The translations under genes and the position numbers were made by a program. A stretch of DNA of 64,000 bases from contig DAIDKV010000110.1 in assembly GCA_027449865.1 (NCBI GenBank), positions 1-64,000 on the forward strand. Direction: 5' to 3'. This stretch comes from Planctomycetales bacterium (lineage in GTDB: Bacteria > Planctomycetota > Planctomycetia > Isosphaerales > Isosphaeraceae). The notes under the pieces are model-generated. The model had not been told where the DNA came from. It searched no databases and saw nothing but the letters and a program-made list of their open reading frames with translations. Shown one piece after another: positions 35,856 through 45,193 of this stretch (position 1 is the first letter of the stretch; every line of letters begins with the position of its first letter).

Positions 35856-36092
35856 ATGGACACCGATCCGGGCAAAGTGATCGTGACGATCGGCGAGGGC
35901 TCATCGATGGCGCGGGTGCATCATCGCGAGTTCCCGGAGATTCGGGCCGAGGGCCCCTCGCCGAAGCAGGCGGCCTCGCTGCTGGTCCACCAGCTCAGCA
36001 GGGCCCTCGACTCGGCCCTGATCGACTGGCGACGCGATCGAGTGAACCTCGCCATCGCCGACGTTCAGGCGTTCGTCGACCAGGAGAAGTGA
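35856..36092 (+). CDS. Small conserved-looking protein of unknown function
   Basis: 78 residues, acidic and basic mixed, no signal or membrane segment. It contains a beta segment (KVIVTIGEGSSMARVHHREFPEIRAEG) and a helix (PKQAASLLVHQLSRALDSALIDWRR). The shape resembles small beta-beta-alpha proteins related to antitoxin-like or HicB-type folds, but no partner toxin is visible next to it. The in-frame start has GAGG about 10 nt upstream. It sits between pheS and the APC permease, on the same strand. Confidence 0.6.
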   Translation: MDTDPGKVIVTIGEGSSMARVHHREFPEIRAEGPSPKQAASLLVHQLSRALDSALIDWRRDRVNLAIADVQAFVDQEK

Positions 36093-36125
36093 TCTGTCCG
36101 TCCGTCCTGGGAGCCCGCCCGCTCG

Positions 36126-37652
36126 ATGTCGACGACGACCACCCCTGAGACTGGCGACCCGACACCCACGGCGTCGGGCCTCTTGCGCGACCTCGGTCCG
36201 CTCGACGCCACCATGATCGTCATGGGAGCGATGATCGGCTCAGGCATCTTCATCACCTCGGCGGAGTCGGCCCGGCTGGTCGGCTCGCCGGGGTGGTTGC
36301 TCGTCGCCTGGGGACTGGCCGGGCTCATGACCATCGCGGGCGCGGTCTCAGCCGCCGAGATCGCCGCCATGATGCCCCGAGCCGGCGGGCAATACGTCTT
36401 CCTTCGCGAGGCGTACAGCCCCATGTTCGGATTCCTCTTTGGCTGGGCGATGTTCTTGGTCGTCCAGACCGGAACCATCGCCGCGGTCGCCGTCGCCTTC
36501 GCCAAGTTTCTCGGCGTCTTCTGGCCGGCCATCTCGGCAACCTCCTACCTCATCGAACCGATCCAGCTTCGGGGCTTCGGCGCCAGCCTTTCCACGCAAC
36601 AGTTCGTCGCGCTCATCCTGATCGCCGGACTGACCGCCGTGAACATGCTCGGGCTCCGGCTCGGTAAGTGGATCCAAAACGCGTTCACATTCACGAAGAC
36701 GGCCGCGTTGCTTGGCCTGATCGTGCTCGGACTGGCGATCGGCTGGAACACCGAGGCGGCAGCCTGGACCTCGTCGTGGTGGGATTCCTCGGCCAACGGC
36801 TGGGATCCCTCGACGGCCCTCCACGATCAACCGCTCTCGGGCCCGCTCGCCATGCCGATGCTTCTGGGCCTGGCGCTGATCGGACCGCTCTTTTCGCAGT
36901 CGGCCTGGAACAACGTCACCTTCACCGGCGCTGAGACCCGCGACCCGGGCCGATCGCTTCCGATCGCCCTGATCGTCGGCTGCTCGGTGGTGGTCGGGCT
37001 CTACCTGCTTGCGAACGTCGCCTACATCGTGACGCTCCCGTTCACGACGATCCAGCACGCGCCCGAGGAGCGGGTCGGCACCGCGGCGCTCGAGGCGATT
37101 CTCGGCCCGGCGGGCGAGCGGGTGATGGCCGGCGCGATTCTGATCTCGACGTTCGGCTGCGTCAACGGTCTGATCCTCGCCGGGGCCCGGATCTACTACG
37201 CGATGGCTCGCGACGGCCTGTTCTTCCGGGCGGTTGCCAGCACGAACCGGTTCCGCGTCCCGGCCGTCGCGCTCGTGGCCCAGGGGCTCTGGGCCTCGCT
37301 GCTGGTCCTTCCGGTCACATTCTCCGACGACGGCCAGGGCGGAATGAAGCCGGGCAACCTCTATGGCGAGCTGCTCGAATATGTGATCCCCGTCGATGTG
37401 ACGTTCTACGCCCTGATGGTCGGCGGAGTGGTCGCGATGCGAAGGAAGGCGCCCTTGATGGAACGCCCCTACCGAACGATTGCGTATCCGCTGCCGATCC
37501 TCGTCTACATCGGCATCGCGGTCCTGCTCGTCGTGGATTTCGTTTATCTGAAAACCGGAACGTCCGGAAAGGGTTTCCTGATCGTTCTGGCTGGGATTCC
37601 CGTGTATCTGGCCTGGTCGCGCACCGCCCGGGCGCGGTCCTCGGCCTTGTGA
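36126..37652 (+). CDS. APC superfamily amino acid permease
   Basis: 508 residues with twelve predicted helices. Helix 1 has the APC signature MIVMGAMIGSGIFITSAESARLVGSPG. The family EIAAMMPRAGGQYVFLREAYSP follows in helix 3, then AWNNVTFTGAETRDPGRSLP, and FGCVNGLILAGARIYYAMARDG in the later half. It resembles the LAT/Mug-type amino acid exchangers. A position between pheS and pheT suggests, but does not show, aromatic or branched-chain amino acid uptake linked to tRNA charging. Confidence 0.88.
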   Translation: MSTTTTPETGDPTPTASGLLRDLGPLDATMIVMGAMIGSGIFITSAESARLVGSPGWLLVAWGLAGLMTIAGAVSAAEIAAMMPRAGGQYVFLREAYSPMFGFLFGWAMFLVVQTGTIAAVAVAFAKFLGVFWPAISATSYLIEPIQLRGFGASLSTQQFVALILIAGLTAVNMLGLRLGKWIQNAFTFTKTAALLGLIVLGLAIGWNTEAAAWTSSWWDSSANGWDPSTALHDQPLSGPLAMPMLLGLALIGPLFSQSAWNNVTFTGAETRDPGRSLPIALIVGCSVVVGLYLLANVAYIVTLPFTTIQHAPEERVGTAALEAILGPAGERVMAGAILISTFGCVNGLILAGARIYYAMARDGLFFRAVASTNRFRVPAVALVAQGLWASLLVLPVTFSDDGQGGMKPGNLYGELLEYVIPVDVTFYALMVGGVVAMRRKAPLMERPYRTIAYPLPILVYIGIAVLLVVDFVYLKTGTSGKGFLIVLAGIPVYLAWSRTARARSSAL

Positions 37653-37682
37653 TCCCGCCCCCATCGCCCCGAGCATTCCCCG

Positions 37683-39698
37683 ATGATCGTAAGCTGGAAC
37701 TGGCTGACCGATTACCTCCGCCTCGACATCTCGGTTGAGGTTCTCACCGAGCGCCTGACGCTCTCCGGGCTGAACCTGGAGGACTTCAGCGATGTGGGCG
37801 GCGACATCGCCATCGACCTTGAGGTGACGAGCAACCGTGCCGACTGCCTCGGGCATATCGGCCTGGCGCGTGAGGTCTCCGTCCTGTTCGAGAAGAAGAT
37901 TTGCGTTCCGAATCCGGAGCCGCCCACCTCGGGGCCGCCGGTCGGGTCGATAACCGGCGTGGCGGTCGAGGAACCGACTCTGTGTCCGCGGTTCACCGCG
38001 AGAGTGGTCAGCGGGGTGATGGTCGGCCCGAGCCCCTGGTGGATGCGAAAGCGGCTGGAGACGATCGGCGTCCGACCGATCTCCAACATCGTCGACGTGA
38101 CGAACTACGTGATGTTCGAGTGCGGCCAGCCGCTGCATGCCTACGATCTCGACCGCCTCAATGGCCGCCGGCTGGTCGTCCGGCGGGCTCGTCCTGGCGA
38201 GAAGCTCACGGCGATCAACAACAAGGTTTACGACCTGACCCCGGATATGCTCGCGATCGCCGACGCCGATCGTCCGGTCGGCCTCGCCGGCGTGATGGGC
38301 GGCCTCGACACCGAGATTGGTCCCGGAACGTCGAACGTCCTGATCGAGTCAGCGCGGTTCGATCCGATCTCCGTCCGCCGGACGTCTCGGGCGCTGGCGC
38401 TTTTCAGCCCGTCGAGCTTCCGCTTCGAGCGACCCATCGACCCCGAGGCGACCGAGTGGGCGAACCGTCGATGTGCCGAGCTGATCCTTCAGGTCGCCGG
38501 AGGGACCCTTCATCCGGGCCGGATCGACGTCGGCGCCCACCGGCCGGATCGACCGGCGATCACGCTCCGGCTTGGCCAGCTCGCCCGGATTCTCGGAATC
38601 GAGATCGACCGCGCGACGGTCGCCCGCATCCTCACCGCGCTCGGGTTGGAGCCGGCCGGGTCCGACGCCACCTCGCTCACGTTCCGCCCGCCGAGCTGGC
38701 GGAGCGACCTGGAGCGCGAGATTGACCTCATCGAGGAGGTCGCCCGAATCCACGGCTACGATCACATCCCCGAGGACCGCGCCGTTCCGCTATCCAGTAC
38801 CTCAAGGGGGCATCGCGAGCGGGTGGAGGGCGTGATCCGCGAGACCATGATCGGCGCCGGTCTCGACGAGGCCGCGACCTTCAGCCTGGTCGAGGAGCGG
38901 CTGGCCGCGCCGATGGCTCCGGGGCCGTCCAGGCCTTCGCTCCGCGTCGAGCATTCGAGCCGGCGTCGCGAGAGCGCTCTCCGACAGAGCCTCGTCCCGA
39001 GTCTGCTGACCGCCCGCCAGCACAACGAGGCCCACGGGCAGTTCGACGCCGATCTCTTCGAGATCGCCAACACCTACGCTCCGAGGTCTGAAGGCGTCCT
39101 TCCCGACGAGCGAACGCGCCTCGCGTTCGTCGCCGGCCGTGATTTCCGGGGACTCAAGGGGATCGTCGAGACGCTCCTGGAGCGGCTCCATATCGCGAAG
39201 CCGCTCTCGGCCCTCCCCGTCGAGGTTCCGATGCTCGCGACCGGCAGGGCCGCCGAGCTTCGGCTGGGCGACGCGATTCTCGGCTACATGGGTGAGATCG
39301 ACCCAGCCCAGCTCGAATCCCTGGAACTTCGCGAGGCGTGCGCGGCGACCGAACTGGAACTGGATGTCCTGTTGAGAGAGGCGGTACTCGTCGCTCAGAA
39401 TCGGCCAATGCCGCCGTTCCCCGGCGTGGTTCGCGACCTTTCGCTGGTCGTGGCGCGCGATTTGCCCTGGGGTGAGCTGGAAGCCGTGGTCCGGGCCGCC
39501 GCCGGCCCGAGACTGGAAGCGGTGGACTACCTCGACACGTTCGAGGGCGGGAACCTGCCGGAAGGAACACAGAGCCTCCACTTCGGAATGACGTTCCGCC
39601 ACCCGGAGCGAACGCTCACCGGCGAGGAGGTCGAGGCGGCGGTGAAGGCCGTCGTCGCGGCCTCCGAGGAGCGTTTCGGAGCCAGGCTGCGGGGCTAG
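37683..39698 (+). CDS. pheT: Phenylalanyl-tRNA synthetase beta subunit, short form
   Basis: 671 residues, against ~795 in E. coli. The B1 start (MIVSWNWLTDYLRLD) runs straight into DIAIDLEVTSNRADCLGHIGLAREV, so the ~110-residue tRNA-binding OB-fold (B2) normally found between them is absent. The B3/B4 editing region (RFTARVV, RPISNIVDVTNYVM, GLAGVMGG), B5, the catalytic-like core and the C-terminal FDX-ACB domain (PFPGVVRDLSLVV) are all present. It works with PheS in the cytoplasm. It lies 30 nt after the permease and 28 nt before the next gene. Confidence 0.94.
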   Translation: MIVSWNWLTDYLRLDISVEVLTERLTLSGLNLEDFSDVGGDIAIDLEVTSNRADCLGHIGLAREVSVLFEKKICVPNPEPPTSGPPVGSITGVAVEEPTLCPRFTARVVSGVMVGPSPWWMRKRLETIGVRPISNIVDVTNYVMFECGQPLHAYDLDRLNGRRLVVRRARPGEKLTAINNKVYDLTPDMLAIADADRPVGLAGVMGGLDTEIGPGTSNVLIESARFDPISVRRTSRALALFSPSSFRFERPIDPEATEWANRRCAELILQVAGGTLHPGRIDVGAHRPDRPAITLRLGQLARILGIEIDRATVARILTALGLEPAGSDATSLTFRPPSWRSDLEREIDLIEEVARIHGYDHIPEDRAVPLSSTSRGHRERVEGVIRETMIGAGLDEAATFSLVEERLAAPMAPGPSRPSLRVEHSSRRRESALRQSLVPSLLTARQHNEAHGQFDADLFEIANTYAPRSEGVLPDERTRLAFVAGRDFRGLKGIVETLLERLHIAKPLSALPVEVPMLATGRAAELRLGDAILGYMGEIDPAQLESLELREACAATELELDVLLREAVLVAQNRPMPPFPGVVRDLSLVVARDLPWGELEAVVRAAAGPRLEAVDYLDTFEGGNLPEGTQSLHFGMTFRHPERTLTGEEVEAAVKAVVAASEERFGARLRG

Positions 39699-39726
39699 AC
39701 CAGTCGGGGCGCGAGGAAGGCCGTTC

Positions 39727-41304
39727 GTGAACCCGCTGAAGCAATGGCGATACTGGCTGCTGGTCGTGCTTTTGCTCGGCCCGATCCTCGCCTACATGGG
39801 GCTGGGAATGCTCTGGCTCTGGGAGCGGGGCTGGATCATTCTCGGCATCGCCACCACAATCTGGGTGGTCGCGGGCATCCTGTTCTCCCTCCTCGCCGCC
39901 CGATGGACCAAACGTGGGCATCCCGTTCTGCCCCCGCTCGACTGGGAATCGCCCCAGACCTTCGGACCGCTCGACCGCGACGCCTGGAAGATCGTCCAGG
40001 ACTTCGCCGACGAGGGCGAGCGACTCCCCTTCGAATCGCTGCTCGAGGTCGACACCTACCTGAACTCGGGGAAGGATCTGCTCCGTCGGCTCGCCGTTCA
40101 CTACCATCCGATGGCGAGCAACCCGATCGACGATGTCCCACTCCTTGAATTGCTGACAGCCCTCGACCTGGCGACCGAGGATCTCTCGCGACTCTGCCGG
40201 CAGGTTCCCGGCGGCGACCTGGTTACGCTCTCGCACTGGCGCACCGCCGTGCAGGTCGCCGGCTACATCTCGCGGGCCAATGACCTCTACTCGTATGTCC
40301 TGCCGTTCCTCAGCCCGGTCGGCGGCCTGGCGCGGTGGGGGAGTCGCGAGTGGATCGTCAAGCCGGCCTGGAAGAACATGCAGCAAAACATGCTTCGATG
40401 GTTCTACCAGGCGTATGTCAATCGGCTTGGGACGCACCTGGTTGAGTTGCTGAGTGGCCGGCTCGCGATCGGTGCCGACAATTACCGGCGACTCACCCGC
40501 CGCCCACACTCCGGGGCGGTCCCGATGGTCGAGGACGTCCCGCCGTTACGGATCGCCGTGGCCGGAACCAGCGGTTCGGGCAAGGGTCGGTTGATCCAGG
40601 CCCTTCGCGAAGCGAGCCGGGGCGACCTGACTCTACTGAAGGCGAGGCTTTCCACGCTCGCGGTTGATCCGACGATGATCGACCGGCTCCGCGAGGCGAC
40701 CTGGCTGGAGATCCCCGACTATCCCGACTGGGAAGGCGAGCCGCATCGTCGCCACAGGTCACGGGTACAGTCGGCGGTCGAGGCGGCGGTTGGGGCCGAC
40801 CTGCAAATCCTCGCGGTCGACGCGAGACGCCAGGACAATCGGGCCGACGTCGCATTTGCGCAGGGGTGGGACCGATGGTTCGTCGAACATCCTCGAAACG
40901 AGGTTCCGCCGGCCCTTGTGGTGCTGACAAACGTTGAGGGGCCTGAATTCGGGATCGACTGGAACCCGCCCTATGACTGGACGGCCGGTCAGGGCGCGCG
41001 TGAGGTCTCAGTTCGTGCGCGGATCGAGGCCTTTCGGCCGGGTCTGCCGCCCTCGTTTGGCGACGTGCTGGCCGTTGGCCTGACCTCCGACCATCCTTTC
41101 GGCGTTGCCGAGCAGCTTCTCCCCGCGATCGCGACCCGGCTGCAAAAAGCGGAGCGCACGGCCCTGATCCGTCGGCTTCACGAGATCGGCGGGCGTTCGA
41201 AGGTGGGCCGGCTGGTCGCGCAGCTTGGATCTCAGGGGAAGTCGATCTGGGGAAACCTCCGGTCGCGAGGAAAGGAACGGGAGTCCAAATCGCCGAGGTC
41301 CTGA
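39727..41304 (+). CDS. Membrane-anchored P-loop (GTPase-like) protein
   Basis: 525 residues with a GTG start. Two N-terminal membrane helices (about 10-30 and 37-57) precede a ~200-residue helical domain. The P-loop domain follows: AGTSGSGKGRLIQ near 279-291, a putative switch region (LEIPDYPDWEG) where a DxxG motif would be, and VVLTNVEGPE in place of [NT]KxD. This layout recalls dynamin-like or YcjX-type membrane GTPases, but nucleotide-specificity motifs are degenerate, so ATP or GTP use is open. It ends with a basic tail. It probably belongs to the pheT transcript. Confidence 0.55.
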   Translation: MNPLKQWRYWLLVVLLLGPILAYMGLGMLWLWERGWIILGIATTIWVVAGILFSLLAARWTKRGHPVLPPLDWESPQTFGPLDRDAWKIVQDFADEGERLPFESLLEVDTYLNSGKDLLRRLAVHYHPMASNPIDDVPLLELLTALDLATEDLSRLCRQVPGGDLVTLSHWRTAVQVAGYISRANDLYSYVLPFLSPVGGLARWGSREWIVKPAWKNMQQNMLRWFYQAYVNRLGTHLVELLSGRLAIGADNYRRLTRRPHSGAVPMVEDVPPLRIAVAGTSGSGKGRLIQALREASRGDLTLLKARLSTLAVDPTMIDRLREATWLEIPDYPDWEGEPHRRHRSRVQSAVEAAVGADLQILAVDARRQDNRADVAFAQGWDRWFVEHPRNEVPPALVVLTNVEGPEFGIDWNPPYDWTAGQGAREVSVRARIEAFRPGLPPSFGDVLAVGLTSDHPFGVAEQLLPAIATRLQKAERTALIRRLHEIGGRSKVGRLVAQLGSQGKSIWGNLRSRGKERESKSPRS

Positions 41305-41305
41305 G

Positions 41306-44299
41306 TCACCGAGAAGCCCACGGAACTTCGGGCAACTGCAAATCCAGGACGATCGTTCGGATCGTGGGATCAACTCTTAGCCGCATGATGGCCGCCTCCT
41401 GGAGGGGTTGACCCCGCGCGTCCCGGAGCCTGGTGATCCGATCGACCAGCCATCCCGGGTTTTTCGATTCCTCGGGTTCCCGGTCGATCCCGGCCGGTCT
41501 CCTGGACTGGTAAAACCGAAGCAGATGAGGGCTGGCCGCGTCCTTCTGCTCCTGGGCCAAAAGGCAGACGCCAAGCCGCAACTCGCTCAGCCAGCGCTCC
41601 GCCCCCTCGGAATCGACTCGAAGACGATAGGCAAGGGCCTCTCGGAGGTACGGCTCCGCCGTCGCGTACTTCCCGATAACCATCAGGAGCATGCCGACGT
41701 ACTGGTCGGCCTGGTAAGTGAGCGGATGATCCGGGCCGTTGCGGCTCCGAGTGATCTCCCTGGACTCAATCAGATATTTCACGGCTTCATCCAGTTGACC
41801 TCTACGTATCGATACATCCGCCAACATGGTAACCGTGGTATCCGTGGCGATGTGATTGCGATCGAAGGTCCGGCGGCAGCCTTTCAGGGACTCCAGGAGA
41901 ACCCTTCTCGCCTCGTCGATCTGGTTCTGAGAGAGCAGGAACTGCCCGAAAAGGATCATGGTGCATAGCGTCCGCGAATCGAGGTCGCCGAGGGCCTCCC
42001 TTTCTCTCCGGATCGTCTCTCGCCACTGGCGTTCCGACTTCGCGAAATCACCGCTTTCGCCCTGGATGATCGCCAGGTTTGTCGACGCGGCGAGGAAGGC
42101 CGGGTGACTGTCGCCAAGATCCCTGCGCAACTCCTGCATCGTCGCTTCGAGGAGACGTTCCGCCCGAGCGGTCTCCTTCCGGGAAAGATAAAATGTCGCC
42201 AGGGTGTCCGTCGCCATGACGGTGTATTCATCCTGGATGCCTCGGGTTCGTCGGAATCCTTCCAGGGCCTTGACGAGCAATGACTCGGCTTCCACCCGGC
42301 CCATCTGGCCATCGAGCTCGCCGAGGTCGTGCAATGCCTGGAGAGTCTGGAGGTCTTCCGGACCGCGGAACCGCCGAAGTCCTTCCATCGCCCGGGTCAG
42401 GAGGTTGAAGGCCTCGGTCGATCGCCCTCCGTCGGCGAGGAGCTGGCCCAGGTCGAGCATCGAGCGGAACGTCTCGGGATCGTCCGGGCCGAGGTTTGTC
42501 CGACGCAGTTCGAGCGCGCGTTCCAGGAGGGGCTCGGCCTGGGAGAACAGCCCGATGGCTCGATAGGTTTTTCCGATCATCTGGCACATCGAGGCTTCGG
42601 CCAGCGGCTGGCCCGGAATTCCTCGGGCCACCTTCTCCTTGCCGCGATCGAGGACCGAACGAACCGTGAGTTCGGCGTCGGGTTTCTCGCCCAGCAGAAC
42701 CTGTGCGGCAGTGCTGGCCTGGGTGAAAAGATTCTCATGGAAGTCCAGGACAGCCCGGTTCTGGCTCGCTTCCGCCGCGGCCCGATCGCGCTGCCGAAGG
42801 CTCTCGGTCTCGGCCCGGATGGCCCGCCTCGCCTCCAGCCGGCTCGCGATGATTCCCAGAAGCAGGCTGAGAACGACCGCCACCGAGAGCCCGGCTATCC
42901 CCGGATTCCGGCGCGCCCACCGCTGGAGCCGTTCGCCTGGCCCCACCGGACGCGCCTGGATCGGCCGGCCCTCCAGGAAAAGGCGAAGGTCCCTGGCCAG
43001 TCCATCGGCGTCGGCATACCTTCGCGCGGGCTCCTTCTCCAGGCACTTCAGGCAGATGGTGTCCAGGTCTCGCGGAACCTCGATCCGAAGCCACCGAGGA
43101 GGAACTGGCTCGGAATGCAACACGAGGGCGAGCGTCTCGCTGGCGGACTGCCCGAGAAACGGAGGGCGGCCGGTCAGTGCCTGGTAGAGAATCGCCCCGA
43201 GAGCATGGAGATCCGAGGCGGGCCCCGCGCGGTTGGCGTGGCCGGCGGCCTGCTCGGGAGACATGTAAGTGGATGTCCCCACTTGCTGGCCGGTACGGGT
43301 GAGACCGGAATCGCCGTCAAGGAAACGGGCCAGCCCGAAGTCGCTCACCTTCGGAACGCCGTCGGAGGTCAGAAGGATGTTCCCCGGCTTGAGATCGCGG
43401 TGGACGATCCCGGCTCGATGCGCGGCGCCGACCGCGAGGGCCAGCGTCAACAGCAGCGAGGCCGCCTCGCGAGGGGCCATCGGCCCGTTGGCCAGCTTTG
43501 TCGCGAGGGTGCCACCCTCGGCGTATTCCAGTTCCAGATAAGGACGCCCTTCATGCTCGCCGATCGAGTGGATGACGACGATATTGGGGTGCCGCAGACG
43601 CGCCACGGCCTGGGCCTCGGCGCGGAACCGCGCGACCTGCTCGACCGTCGCCAGCGCGGGATCGATCATCTTCTTGATGGCGACGATCCGGCCGAGCTTC
43701 CGGTCACATGCCTTGTACACAACCCCCATTCCGCCGCGGCCGATCTCGCCGAGAATCTCGATCTGGTCGCTGAGCGAATCATCAAGGGACGACGGCGCGG
43801 TCGACGCCGGCGCGTACGTCAGCGAGGTCGAGTCGCCGGAGGGCGCGGCGGGCGACTCGCGCGCGATCTCGGCGTCGACCTGGGCCAGTTCCTGTGTCAG
43901 CGCATCGCCGAGTCTGGGGAACCGGCCCAGGAATTCGGACGCGATGGGCCGGTCGCCCCACAGATGCCGGATGCGATACTCGGCGGCGAGCAGCGAGAGG
44001 ATCGTTCCGCCGGCGTTCTCCAGCTCGGGATACCGCGCCAGGTAATGTTCCAGCCTGGGCCGCGGCGGCATCGGACCGACCGTCCCCGGGCAGGGTCCGC
44101 GCCATCGGTATTCCAGGTCGAGCGGGACCAGGCCGAGCAGGAGCGACCGGCGATCGGCCGGAGAACCCTCCCCGCCAGTAGCGGTCGTGTCATTGACGTA
44201 CTTGTCGAGGTCTGGGTTCGCCCCGATCCGCCAGGCTTGCTCGAAGCCATCAAGGAGGGCCTCGCAACGGCTGCCCGACCACTCCGGAATCGGGATCAT
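41306..44299 (-). CDS. Membrane Ser/Thr protein kinase with C-terminal TPR array
   Basis: 997 residues. About 180 N-terminal residues precede a complete PKN-type kinase domain: IGRGGMGVVYK near 187, VAIKK, HRDLKPGNI near 299, DFGLA, and TSTYMSPEQAAGH. One membrane helix lies near 465-485, followed by a coiled linker and about ten TPR or Kelch-like-length repeats (LGDSHPAFLAASTNLA, LGDLDSRTLCTMILFG). The start overlaps the stop of an ECF sigma gene by ATGA, so the pair should be co-translated. This sigma-kinase pairing is a recognised planctomycete signalling arrangement. The signal is unknown. Confidence 0.92.
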   Translation of the reverse strand: MIPIPEWSGSRCEALLDGFEQAWRIGANPDLDKYVNDTTATGGEGSPADRRSLLLGLVPLDLEYRWRGPCPGTVGPMPPRPRLEHYLARYPELENAGGTILSLLAAEYRIRHLWGDRPIASEFLGRFPRLGDALTQELAQVDAEIARESPAAPSGDSTSLTYAPASTAPSSLDDSLSDQIEILGEIGRGGMGVVYKACDRKLGRIVAIKKMIDPALATVEQVARFRAEAQAVARLRHPNIVVIHSIGEHEGRPYLELEYAEGGTLATKLANGPMAPREAASLLLTLALAVGAAHRAGIVHRDLKPGNILLTSDGVPKVSDFGLARFLDGDSGLTRTGQQVGTSTYMSPEQAAGHANRAGPASDLHALGAILYQALTGRPPFLGQSASETLALVLHSEPVPPRWLRIEVPRDLDTICLKCLEKEPARRYADADGLARDLRLFLEGRPIQARPVGPGERLQRWARRNPGIAGLSVAVVLSLLLGIIASRLEARRAIRAETESLRQRDRAAAEASQNRAVLDFHENLFTQASTAAQVLLGEKPDAELTVRSVLDRGKEKVARGIPGQPLAEASMCQMIGKTYRAIGLFSQAEPLLERALELRRTNLGPDDPETFRSMLDLGQLLADGGRSTEAFNLLTRAMEGLRRFRGPEDLQTLQALHDLGELDGQMGRVEAESLLVKALEGFRRTRGIQDEYTVMATDTLATFYLSRKETARAERLLEATMQELRRDLGDSHPAFLAASTNLAIIQGESGDFAKSERQWRETIRREREALGDLDSRTLCTMILFGQFLLSQNQIDEARRVLLESLKGCRRTFDRNHIATDTTVTMLADVSIRRGQLDEAVKYLIESREITRSRNGPDHPLTYQADQYVGMLLMVIGKYATAEPYLREALAYRLRVDSEGAERWLSELRLGVCLLAQEQKDAASPHLLRFYQSRRPAGIDREPEESKNPGWLVDRITRLRDARGQPLQEAAIMRLRVDPTIRTIVLDLQLPEVPWASR

Positions 44300-44943
44300 G
44301 TCGACTCCTCGGTAGGGTCACACGGCCCGGGGATCTCGCGGAGCCGGGCGGCGAGCACGGCCCGGATCTTCTTGAGTCGGCGGAGCACCGTCGTATGGCT
44401 GACCCCGAGCCTTGCGCCCATCTCGTGGAGTGTCTGTCCCTGGAGCCGCAGGTCGACCACCACCCGCATCGGCGACCCTGGTGGACCGAACAGGTAGTCG
44501 AGCTCGTCGGCGATCGCGACCACATCCTCGGCCAACGGACCGTGCGTCCACGACCGAACCGCCGCATCCTCAATGCCCCCGAACTCACCCGCAACCGCTT
44601 CCTCGCGCGCGATGGACCGCATTGCGGCCCGGTGGTACTCAGCCTGACTGGCGAGTTTGTTGATCGCGATCCGAAAGAGCCAGGCCCAGAGCTCTCCCGA
44701 TCGCTCGAACTTCCGAGGGTCCTCGTCGATGGACCGGAACAGGCTCCGGAAGGCCGACTGGAGGATGTCCTCGGGCCCGAACCGGCGGAGCAGATCCGGA
44801 TGGATCCGCGTCCGGATCACGTCGTCGAGCTGCCGGACATATCGGTCGAACAGTTCGCTCGCCGCCTTTGAATCGCCATCGCGGTAGCGAGCGATCAACG
44901 CGAGCGTCGAAGAGGAATCGGGCGCGATCTCCTCGGCATTCAT
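44296..44943 (-). CDS. ECF-type RNA polymerase sigma factor coupled to a kinase
   Basis: 215 residues. Region 2 has LDDVIRTRIHPDLLRRFGPEDILQSAF, with the family DILQSAF core. Region 4 has SPMRVVVDLRLQGQTLHEMGARLGVSHTTVLRRLKKIRAVLAARL with a clear helix-turn-helix. The start at 44943 (MNAEEIAPD) is preferred; an upstream extension to 44985 adds Arg-rich residues. It overlaps the kinase gene by 4 nt, and the kinase probably controls it. Confidence 0.9.
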   Translation of the reverse strand: MNAEEIAPDSSSTLALIARYRDGDSKAASELFDRYVRQLDDVIRTRIHPDLLRRFGPEDILQSAFRSLFRSIDEDPRKFERSGELWAWLFRIAINKLASQAEYHRAAMRSIAREEAVAGEFGGIEDAAVRSWTHGPLAEDVVAIADELDYLFGPPGSPMRVVVDLRLQGQTLHEMGARLGVSHTTVLRRLKKIRAVLAARLREIPGPCDPTEEST

Positions 44944-45104
44944 CACTCGACTCCCATCGTCGCGGGGACTCCGTCGCCTGCGCAAGACCTCCGACCGAAC
45001 CTGGATTTTTTTTGATCATATTCCAGACGAGCGTTCAGAATCCACCACGAAACCGGATTTCTCTTTTGAGGATTATGTCGATCCGGAAGCTCCGAGCCGA
45101 TGGA

Positions 45105-45126
45105 GCGCGATCCGAAGGGATCGCGC
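45105..45126 (+). promoter_or_regulatory. Leader hairpin upstream of the PEP-CTERM gene
   Basis: GCGCGATCC-GAAG-GGATCGCGC is a perfect 9-bp stem with a four-base loop, 68 nt before the start at 45194. It is in the divergent region between the sigma-kinase operon and the PEP-CTERM gene. It could be a leader stabiliser or protein target. No other gene is seen in the 250-nt gap, which contains an eight-T run near 45007. Confidence 0.5.
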
Positions 45127-45193
45127 CTCGCCTCGTGTGAAAAACGAGCCCCGCTCGCGACGAAGTCACGTCCGCAACCCGGAGATCACAACG

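Noticed and set aside
35856-36092. Small gene as an antitoxin of a toxin-antitoxin pair
   Set aside because: No adjacent small toxin frame was found. The neighbours are pheS and a permease.
42329-44497. 722-codon plus-strand open frame over the kinase gene
   Set aside because: The minus-strand kinase has all catalytic motifs. The plus frame is low-information shadow sequence.
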